DNA of 11,965 bases from Candidatus Bathycorpusculum sp. (lineage in GTDB: Archaea; Thermoproteota; Bathyarchaeia; Bathyarchaeales; Bathycorpusculaceae), in NCBI GenBank assembly GCA_009779045.1, contig WREZ01000020.1, positions 1 to 11,965 on the forward strand. Direction: 5' to 3'. Position 1 is the first letter of the stretch. Each line of letters opens with the position of its first letter. The position numbers and the translations under genes are program-made. Shown piece by piece: positions 7,386 through 11,965 of the stretch. Below the pieces are notes generated by a model. That model was not told the origin of the DNA. It searched no databases and saw only the letters and a list, made by a program, of their open reading frames with translations.

Positions 7386-7394
7386 ATTATAAAT
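7386..7394 (-). promoter_or_regulatory. Candidate TATA box for the deacetylase-acyltransferase gene
   Basis: On the minus strand the sequence reads ATTTATAAT, centred about 42 bases before the ATG at 7348. Transcription would start near 7364 and give a leader of about 16 bases. Inferred from consensus and spacing. Confidence 0.35.
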
Positions 7395-7401
7395 AATGTG
7401 C

Positions 7402-7425
7402 TAAACAGTTAACAATACCTGTTTA
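7402..7425. repeat. Inverted repeat TAAACAG/CTGTTTA
   Basis: Perfect 7-base arms (7402-7408 and 7419-7425) with a 10-base spacer containing GTTAAC sequence, lying just upstream of the candidate promoter of the fusion gene. The position suits a regulator-binding site or a chance palindrome in AT-rich DNA. Confidence 0.4.
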
Positions 7426-7439
7426 ATTTTTTATGCGTA

Positions 7440-7488
7440 TTTAGCCCTCAATGAAAATGTGACTTTATTCTACTCATTTTTCATTAGG
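7440..7488. repeat. Dispersed repeat, copy 1, forming an imperfect hairpin
   Basis: Bases 7440-7483 match 11919-11962 at 37 of 44 positions without gaps. Copy 1 also folds: 7446-7459 pairs with 7475-7488 (13 pairs, one bulged base on each side, CCT closing with AGG) around a 15-base loop. It lies about 92 bases upstream of the minus-strand fusion gene. It could be a small RNA, a regulatory element or the remnant of a non-autonomous mobile element. Confidence 0.7.
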
Positions 7489-7533
7489 TTTTAACTTTTT
7501 ATGTTGATTTTGTTCAACAAACAATGGCTATAT

Positions 7534-7553
7534 ATGCATAGTTGTGTATGCAT
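7534..7553. repeat. Inverted repeat ATGCATA/TATGCAT
   Basis: Perfect 7-base arms (7534-7540, 7547-7553) around the 6-base spacer GTTGTG, next to a TATATA stretch (7530-7535). Function unknown. Confidence 0.45.
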
Positions 7554-7582
7554 GCATTGATAAAACCACGTGAACTAAATAC

Positions 7583-7632
7583 ACACAATTTTTTTAGAAC
7601 TTAATTTATAATCTTAATCTTGAAAATTGTGT
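7583..7632. repeat. Inverted repeat ACACAATTTT/AAAATTGTGT
   Basis: Perfect 10-base arms (7583-7592, 7623-7632) separated by 30 AT-rich bases and followed on the plus strand by T-runs. This could be the stem of an untranslated RNA read on the plus strand, or a terminator-like structure. No plus-strand gene lies upstream. Confidence 0.45.
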
Positions 7633-7724
7633 AGAATATTTTTTTATACGTTTTTTTAGTTGTTTTTGCAATTATAACACCAAATTTTTTATAATTAAAT
7701 TCACATAATCTAATCAGTAAACGC

Positions 7725-7741
7725 GTTTTTATCGTAAAAAC
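7725..7741. repeat. Short hairpin GTTTTTA/TAAAAAC
   Basis: Perfect 7-base arms around TCG. It is a tight stem-loop candidate about 130 bases beyond the stop of the GT4 gene (minus-strand direction). Role unclear. Confidence 0.35.
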
Positions 7742-7871
7742 TAACAAAACACCAAACAAGTCTCAAACTAATATTTATTACCTATAATCAGAATGTTAGC
7801 GATAGAAATTAAATAACGTTTAAAAATTAAATAAAGGAAAATAATTTCAGGAAAAGAAGGGCAGTTAAGTC

Positions 7872-9026
7872 TTAGATGTATCCTTTCTTCTTCAAAACTG
7901 AAATAAAGTTTTTCCTGAAGTTGCTATCACTAAATATTTTTGCGTGTTCCGTAATATCGATTGGATTTGTCTCGCTCTGTAGTGCTTCCTCTATAGCTTT
8001 GACACATTCTTCTGTGTTATTGTAAAGAAAACCATAGTTGCCTACTATTTCTTTAGATCCACCACTGTTATGTATAACTGGAATACAGCCAGCAGCCATT
8101 GCTTCACCAATACTTATGCCAAAATGTTCACCAACCATGCAATGTAGATAGACTTTAGCTTTACTTAACAAATCGGAAATGTAATCATGTGTAGCATCAG
8201 CGTTTAACTCTACATTATCTGGTTTTAGTTTAGCTATTTTGTCATAGTATGGATCATTTGGACGCTTACGACCAACTATTACAAATTTAACATTAGGTAG
8301 TTGTATAGCGACTTGAATGATCGTTTCATAATTTTTTGTTGGAACAAATCGTCCTACTGAAATAACCAGCTGTTCTTTTTTCTGTGCTGGCTTAAATTCT
8401 TCGATGTCGACTGGTGGGTAAACAACTTCAGCCTCTCTTTTCCAACATGTCATTATAGCATTTTGAGTATAGTGACTGTTACACAGTAACAGGTCAGTTT
8501 TCTTTACGTGCCTTTTACATTGAAAAGTGATTGGCAAATAAAACAACTTCCAAAACCACCTGTGCTTAAGGTCAGGGTTTTGCATGCGAGTCAAATTTTC
8601 TGGAAAATGTACATATGCAACACGTTTTTTACTTGCCCCGATTAAGTACATTAGATCAGATGTACTAATTTCCAAATCCATTTTACCCACTTCTTTACGC
8701 AGTTTACCCTTTAACTTTGAATGATGAAACAGTAGACGTCGGTGAGCCTGAAAACGTTTAGAACCACTTTTTGTTTCAGAAGGGTAATGAATTTGTTTAA
8801 TGCTTGAACTTGGTATGTTGTCAAATATTTTTCCCAAGGGCAATTCGCCAAGCAAGTAGCAGTCTTGTTTTTGTTCAATTAATGTTTCAAGAATTTTGAG
8901 TAATACTTCTTCAGCTCCCCCAATCTCATTAAGATATGGATGGATAACAAGAATTTTTTTGACTGCAACAGAGTCATTATTAGAAATGGCGTTATCCACT
9001 TTATTGTTTTCCTCATGTTGTATCAC
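7872..9026 (-). CDS. GT4 family glycosyltransferase, ALG11-like
   Basis: GT-B retaining glycosyltransferase, probably adding mannose or another sugar to a lipid-linked or surface glycan. The N-terminal acceptor domain begins with KKILVIHPYLNEIGGAEEV (23-41) and carries AYVHFPENL (137-145) and LLCNSHYTQ (180-188). The donor-binding domain has VYPPVDIEEF (202-211), VISVGRFVPTKNYE (221-234) and the EX7E motif in GEHFGISIGEAMAAGCIPV (E300 and E308), followed by HNSGG. The EHFGI...MAAG...HNSGG signature and YVHFP resemble eukaryotic ALG11 mannosyltransferases, which extend the dolichol-linked N-glycan precursor, so an AglX-type N-glycosylation role is possible. The exact sugar cannot be read. The GTG start gives a roughly 22-residue polar extension of low complexity; a later start is possible. 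No membrane helix is evident. It stands alone with 480 and 523 base spacers. Confidence 0.92.
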   Translation of the reverse strand: MIQHEENNKVDNAISNNDSVAVKKILVIHPYLNEIGGAEEVLLKILETLIEQKQDCYLLGELPLGKIFDNIPSSSIKQIHYPSETKSGSKRFQAHRRLLFHHSKLKGKLRKEVGKMDLEISTSDLMYLIGASKKRVAYVHFPENLTRMQNPDLKHRWFWKLFYLPITFQCKRHVKKTDLLLCNSHYTQNAIMTCWKREAEVVYPPVDIEEFKPAQKKEQLVISVGRFVPTKNYETIIQVAIQLPNVKFVIVGRKRPNDPYYDKIAKLKPDNVELNADATHDYISDLLSKAKVYLHCMVGEHFGISIGEAMAAGCIPVIHNSGGSKEIVGNYGFLYNNTEECVKAIEEALQSETNPIDITEHAKIFSDSNFRKNFISVLKKKGYI

Positions 9027-9100
9027 GTTATTGCCTTATTAAGCCATTCGAAAAATAGTTGTGTTCTATCTACTAATAGCTATTTTTGTACATTATGCTG

Positions 9101-9110
9101 TGTTATATAG
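9101..9110 (-). promoter_or_regulatory. Candidate TATA box for the GT4 glycosyltransferase
   Basis: The minus strand reads CTATATAACA about 80 bases before the GTG start, implying a leader of roughly 50-55 bases. It is the best TATA match in the region. Confidence 0.3.
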
Positions 9111-9121
9111 AAAGACTCTGC

Positions 9122-9137
9122 TGTAAAATGTTTTACA
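9122..9137. repeat. Palindrome TGTAAAA/TTTTACA
   Basis: Perfect 7-base arms around TG, located 11 bases upstream of the GT4 candidate TATA box on the minus strand. The position and symmetry suit an operator for a dimeric regulator; chance in AT-rich DNA is not excluded. Confidence 0.4.
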
Positions 9138-9326
9138 TTTTTGTGTAGTAGTATACCGTAAAAATGAGTATCTTTAACTGAAGTTCCATTAAAGATTGGT
9201 GTTTTACATGTTAAGGGATTTGTTATACCTAATATGTGGCTGTCAGACTTTGTTTCCGGTAGACTTTTCTGTTCATTTTCAGTTTAATCCTGTACAGAGA
9301 TTTCTAAGTTGGATGTAATTAAGCTG

Positions 9327-9370
9327 ATTATGCGTTACACATGTTATTGAATTATGAGTATTATGCGTTA
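9327..9370 (+). repeat. Direct repeat pair ATTATGCGTTA
   Basis: Two exact 11-base copies (9327-9337 and 9360-9370), 33 bases apart start to start, in the spacer between divergent glycosyltransferase genes and about 140-180 bases before the plus-strand gene. Possibly paired regulator sites on one face of the helix (about three turns). Only two copies are seen. Confidence 0.45.
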
Positions 9371-9470
9371 GATCTGCTACTGTAACAATTGAGGTTTCTG
9401 TAAAACTGTTGAGTAGTTTCTCATTTCTTCAAAGAGTACTAAAGTTTCATACTATGCTGTAACTTAGTAA

Positions 9471-9490
9471 GAGCCTATACAAGATATAAC
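9471..9490 (+). promoter_or_regulatory. Candidate promoter of the GT2-like gene
   Basis: Two overlapping TATA-like elements (CCTATAC and GATATAAC) are centred about 30 and 21 bases before the ATG at 9507. That is compatible with a leaderless or nearly leaderless transcript; only a weak CGGA lies before the ATG. Confidence 0.35.
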
Positions 9491-9506
9491 ATACTTACAT
9501 CGGAAT

Positions 9507-10301
9507 ATGCTTAAAAAACAAGGTGTGGTCCATATACTGGTAGAACCTTTAAATAATTCTGCAAAAACGTTAAGAGGTATGTTATTTCACTCTGACAACA
9601 TGATAGTTGATTTTGTTGTTCCATCAAGAGATGAAGCTAATCCTGCTTTGCTTCGTCAGATCAGGGGTATGTCGTGTGCGGGGCAAATTATTAATACTCA
9701 CGAAAAACCGTTGAGTGTAGCGCGGAAACATGGGGTTTTGATGGCAAAGACCGAATGGGTGGCTATGGTTGATGACGATATGCTTCTGCCGTTTGATTGG
9801 CTTCAAAAAGTTATTATGGAAATCGAACCTGTGGTTGGTGCTATTAGTACAGTTGCTGTGCACAATAACAGGCATACCGCTGCTTACGATCGTGTTATTG
9901 GTACAATTTACAGTTTGAATAAAGTTGACACTAGTCCACATATAAACAACATTATAATTCGACGTGAACTCATGGAGAATTATGATCCTCCAAAACTGTT
10001 CTTCGGCGAAGACCACTATTTCAAACGGTATGTTCAAAAAGCTGGTTATCGCTGGAAAGTTCTGCCTTTTATAGGTGCTACTCATATGGGGACGTCTAAA
10101 GATCATGTCATTCTCGGTATCTCCTATCGCCGTTATAGCCATTTTGGTCTTTACAAGCTGGTGCGACGGATGGTTGCCCGTTTTATTTTTACGCCATTTG
10201 CTGCGCTAAGTAACTGTAGTCTTAAAACTTTCATTTATTTAACCAAGCTTAATGTGGAGTTTCTTGCTGGTTGGGTCAAAGAATTTGTGACTGAAACGTA
10301 A
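9507..10301 (+). CDS. GT-A fold (GT2-like) glycosyltransferase
   Basis: Probable inverting family 2 glycosyltransferase, 264 residues, using a nucleotide-sugar donor. The metal-binding DxD-type motif is WVAMVDDDMLLPFDWL (84-99, with D89-D90-D91). The catalytic-base motif is FFGEDHYFKRYVQKAGYRW (165-183, E168-D169). A late histidine in GATHMG (H193) could be a metal ligand. LSVARKHGVLMAKTEW (69-84) is the usual stretch before the DxD motif. The N-terminus lacks the common VSVIIPTYN strand and instead has VVHILVEPLNNSAKTL, so it belongs to a divergent subfamily or the start is imperfectly placed. The C-terminal 45 residues are hydrophobic and aromatic with basic residues, possibly a membrane-associating helix. 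It is monocistronic, followed by a perfect inverted repeat 4 bases after the stop. Substrate is unknown; an envelope glycan is likely from the neighbours. Confidence 0.87.
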   Translation: MLKKQGVVHILVEPLNNSAKTLRGMLFHSDNMIVDFVVPSRDEANPALLRQIRGMSCAGQIINTHEKPLSVARKHGVLMAKTEWVAMVDDDMLLPFDWLQKVIMEIEPVVGAISTVAVHNNRHTAAYDRVIGTIYSLNKVDTSPHINNIIIRRELMENYDPPKLFFGEDHYFKRYVQKAGYRWKVLPFIGATHMGTSKDHVILGISYRRYSHFGLYKLVRRMVARFIFTPFAALSNCSLKTFIYLTKLNVEFLAGWVKEFVTET

Positions 10302-10304
10302 ATA

Positions 10305-10343
10305 ATAGTTAACCTGTCTGGTTTTGGAAAGGGGGTTAACTAT
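10305..10343 (+). repeat. Perfect inverted repeat ATAGTTAACC/GGTTAACTAT after the GT2-like gene
   Basis: Ten-base perfect arms (10305-10314, 10334-10343) enclose a G-rich 19-base loop and begin 4 bases after the stop codon. There is no T-run directly behind the stem, so it is not a classic bacterial intrinsic terminator. It may stabilise the mRNA 3' end, bind a protein, or act together with the T-runs 40 bases downstream. Confidence 0.6.
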
Positions 10344-10381
10344 GTTGGCAAGAGACAAAAACGTTGTAAATGAATAGAACG

Positions 10382-10420
10382 TTTTTTCTGTAACATATTA
10401 TTTTTTCATGTACTGTTTTT
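10382..10420 (+). terminator. Oligo-T terminator cluster for the GT2-like gene
   Basis: Two T6 runs and one T5 run fall within 40 bases, starting about 80 bases after the stop. Archaeal RNA polymerase terminates at such T-rich tracts. Inferred from composition. Confidence 0.4.
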
Positions 10421-10699
10421 GATACGTGTGTAAGGGGGCTGTTCTATTTGTTCTTGTTTTAAAGTATGTTGGCAAAAATTTAATGAAACTTTTAGATTTC
10501 AATGTTAGAGTTGTTGTGCATGACTTTACTATTGTCGGTTCGTATGTGTACTTTTTTATAGTAACTAAAATATGGTTAATTTAGGCGTTCTATTTTCTCA
10601 ATTGTTATGGACTATTTTGGTTATGGCGGTTCTAAAACTGTAAAACTATAATTGAAAAATAATTAACTTAGTAAAAGATTGTTTGGATATTGTAGTTTG

Positions 10700-11737
10700 T
10701 TACTTTTGTTTTTGGAGGCACTGCTCTATATGTTTTGCCCAAGTTGGTATGGGCGACTCTAGTTTATTCAATAACTCTTGTGTGTTAATTTTATTTGATT
10801 TTTGCAACAAATTTTTTGCAGTTGTTATGATACGTTTGGTGTTGCGGATAATTTGGATGGGAAAGCCTTTTTTGTACAGGTATTTGGATTGTGCATCCCA
10901 GAAGTGAAAGTTTATTGTGGGAATTCCACAAAGTGCGGTTTCTCTGCAGGCTGTTCCGCCGCTACCAATCATCAAGTCAATATAAGGTATAAGTTGTGCT
11001 GTTAAGACTGGTTCTGGTGGAATCCAAACATTTGGGATTTTTTCAAGTTTTGTTTTTTCTTTCTCGTAGCGTGGTAAGTAAATGATTGTGCCTAATTTTG
11101 TGAGTTCTTGTAGCAATTTTTCGGAATCTACTTTAACGTTTTTGCAATAGACTGCTTGGTATTCAGCATCACGGAAAAGTATCCTTGGTTTTTTTTGGTT
11201 GGTTATGTCTTTGAGACTTTTTGGTTTTTCAAATTCTGTGCCTACGTATGCTAACTCTTCCAGGCCATCATAATGGACGATTCGCGCTTTGGAGATGCCA
11301 AATTTGCTCCATGAATTACCAAAACATTTTGGTGTTACAAGGTAATCTACTAAGGGACAAGCAAGTTTAGCAACAGCATATGCAAAAACGGTGTCGTTGG
11401 CATATACAATTGGAATTTTAAGTCCAAATGCTGTTCGAATTGCTGATATATCGCCGTGTGTCCAGAGTACTTTTGGGTAGCCAACTGTGTCAAAAAGTTC
11501 TAAAAATTCAAGAGTTCTTTTTTGTTCAGTTGCCAATTTTTCTTTAAGTGTAGTTCCGTATTCACCTACGGTTTTATAGGGTACTTTTAAGATGTCAAGC
11601 ATGTCGGTGGTTTGGGTTTGTTTTTTTGCAGTAACGAGTGTCGAGTAGCCTTTTTTGTGCAGAATAGGTAACATACTGTTTATGGTTATACTAATTTTGG
11701 GTGTAACGGTGTCTAACCAAACATCAGGTGAAGGCAT
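10700..11737 (-). CDS. DUF354 family protein, predicted GT-B-like glycosyltransferase
   Basis: A 345-residue protein of the DUF354 family, common in archaea and thought, from its GT-B-like fold, to be glycosyltransferase-related; its exact reaction is not established to my knowledge. Family features are the N-terminal strand VWLDTVTPK (6-14), KGYSTLVTAKKQTQTTDMLDILKVPY (29-54), the VGEYG segment (57-61), VLWTHGDISAIRTAFGLKIPIVYANDT (90-116), RILFRDAEYQA (185-195), IIYLPRYE (218-225) and the glycine-rich C-terminal motif MIGSGGTACRETALCGIPTI (256-275), like the nucleotide-sugar site of GT-B enzymes. No membrane segment is visible. The ATG places the first conserved strand at residue 6. No Shine-Dalgarno site is seen, and a TATA-like box lies about 33 bases upstream. 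It stands alone, convergent to the GT2-like gene, with a dispersed repeat upstream. Confidence 0.9.
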   Translation of the reverse strand: MPSPDVWLDTVTPKISITINSMLPILHKKGYSTLVTAKKQTQTTDMLDILKVPYKTVGEYGTTLKEKLATEQKRTLEFLELFDTVGYPKVLWTHGDISAIRTAFGLKIPIVYANDTVFAYAVAKLACPLVDYLVTPKCFGNSWSKFGISKARIVHYDGLEELAYVGTEFEKPKSLKDITNQKKPRILFRDAEYQAVYCKNVKVDSEKLLQELTKLGTIIYLPRYEKEKTKLEKIPNVWIPPEPVLTAQLIPYIDLMIGSGGTACRETALCGIPTINFHFWDAQSKYLYKKGFPIQIIRNTKRIITTAKNLLQKSNKINTQELLNKLESPIPTWAKHIEQCLQKQK

Positions 11738-11763
11738 GAGGTCTCAATATAACAGGCGTATTC

Positions 11764-11775
11764 ATGCATTATAAG
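11764..11775 (-). promoter_or_regulatory. Candidate TATA box for the DUF354 gene
   Basis: The minus strand reads CTTATAATGC within this interval, centred about 33 bases before the ATG at 11737. That predicts a leader of fewer than about 10 bases. Consensus and spacing only. Confidence 0.4.
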
Positions 11776-11918
11776 CCTTACCTAAATGCGGGTGTGGGAA
11801 ATATAGTTATATGAACGATTCAAAATTAAGTGTTTACTGTGAATAATTGTAGTACTGTGAGGTTCTTTGTGATTGGTAAATAGGTGACTATTTTGGTAAA
11901 TGTGAGAAATGGTATGTG

Positions 11919-11962
11919 TTTAGCTCTCAGTGAAAATGGGTCTTTATTACACTTATTTTTCA
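11919..11962. repeat. Dispersed repeat, copy 2, at the window edge
   Basis: This stretch matches 7440-7483 at 37 of 44 bases without gaps. It keeps the TGAAAAT...ATTTTTCA inverted core. It lies about 180 bases upstream of the minus-strand DUF354 gene, in the same orientation as copy 1 relative to its minus-strand gene. The element may continue beyond the right edge. Confidence 0.7.
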
Positions 11963-11965
11963 GGC

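Larger units (their letters stand above)
7349..7871. other. 523-base AT-rich spacer with several inverted repeats
   Basis: I see no supportable coding region between these two minus-strand genes. The stretch holds a candidate promoter for the downstream fusion gene (7386-7394), one copy of a dispersed hairpin-forming repeat (7440-7488) and four perfect inverted repeats, annotated separately. It also holds plus-strand T-runs around 7639-7675. Minus-strand T-rich sequence just beyond 7872 (about 7805-7855) may terminate the upstream glycosyltransferase transcript. Confidence 0.6.
9027..9506. other. 480-base spacer between divergent glycosyltransferase genes
   Basis: No gene, tRNA-like fold or mobile element is recognisable. 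It contains a TATA-like box for the minus-strand GT4 gene (9101-9110), a box before the plus-strand GT2-like gene (about 9471-9490), a palindrome at 9122-9137, and short direct repeats: ATTATGCGTTA at 9327-9337 and 9360-9370, and TGTTTTACAT at about 9129 and 9200. These could be operator sites or drifted sequence. Confidence 0.5.
10302..10699. other. 398-base G/T-rich spacer between convergent genes
   Basis: Both flanking genes end here, and no coding region is supportable. The plus strand is G-rich and C-poor (10321-10500: about 39 G and 16 C by hand count), the opposite of the 2276-2609 gap. It holds a 10-base inverted repeat after the GT2-like stop and a cluster of plus-strand T-runs (10382-10387, 10401-10406, 10416-10420) suitable for archaeal termination. 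It also holds AATAGAAC (10373-10380) with its inverse GTTCTATT (10441-10448), and two copies of TATGTTGGCAA (about 10341 and 10467). Confidence 0.5.

Noticed and set aside
9160..9170. Possible third copy of the dispersed repeat (11 bases AAAAATGAGTA shared in inverse orientation)
   Set aside because: Only the A/T-rich core matches; the flanks do not align with the 44-base repeat, so chance is more likely.
9624..10142. Minus-strand open frame of 172 codons inside the GT2-like gene
   Set aside because: It lies wholly antisense to a gene with clear DDD and ED motifs; its translation shows no recognisable family and looks like a codon shadow.
10683..11005. Plus-strand open frames overlapping the 3' end of the DUF354 gene
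   Set aside because: Their products are Cys/Phe-rich with no family features, and they lie antisense to a well-conserved C-terminal glycosyltransferase-like motif.
7349..11965. CRISPR array, tRNA genes or insertion sequence in the AT-rich spacers
   Set aside because: No regularly spaced repeats, no cloverleaf or T-loop-like sequence, and no transposase fragments were found on either strand.

Overview
The window looks archaeal, and the DNA is AT-rich throughout. It carries a Hel308-type repair helicase (a family of archaea and eukaryotes), a DUF354 family protein and an ALG11-like GT4 glycosyltransferase. TATA-like boxes sit about 20-45 bases ahead of several start codons, which fits archaeal leaderless or short-leader transcripts. 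A mesophilic member of the Thermoproteota (Bathyarchaeia-like) is my best guess, from overall flavour only. No rRNA or marker phylogeny is available in the window.

Left part (1-5860): hel308 is on the minus strand. An AT-rich gap of about 330 bases separates it from a divergent, tightly packed plus-strand operon of four genes: a NifS/IscS-like desulfurase homologue, an IscU-type Fe-S scaffold, a SufS-type cysteine desulfurase and a 90-residue protein of unknown function. Spacings are 2 bases, a short overlap and a 1-base overlap, so the four are very probably co-transcribed. The NifS-like protein keeps the PLP lysine and the persulfide cysteine but appears to have lost several other family-defining cofactor and substrate contacts. 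The SufS protein looks catalytically intact, and its conserved N-terminus is encoded in a stretch with no ATG, GTG or TTG. An attractive reading is that SufS supplies sulfur, IscU is the scaffold, and the degenerate NifS is a partner or relay. This is inference.

Right part (5861-11965): four cell-surface or glycan genes are separated by unusually long AT-rich spacers (523, 480 and 398 bases). They are a polysaccharide-deacetylase-like/FemAB-like acyltransferase fusion (minus), an ALG11-like GT4 glycosyltransferase (minus), a GT2-like glycosyltransferase (plus) and a DUF354 protein (minus). They look like an envelope polysaccharide or glycoprotein-glycan region transcribed gene by gene. The spacers contain several perfect inverted repeats. 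A 44-base dispersed repeat (37/44 identical) lies upstream of two of the minus-strand genes, one copy running up to the right edge of the window.

No tRNA, rRNA, CRISPR array, transposase or integrase was recognised. The points most worth a second look are the missing sufS start codon, the degenerate NifS paired with IscU and an intact SufS, the dispersed repeat, and the deacetylase-acyltransferase fusion.
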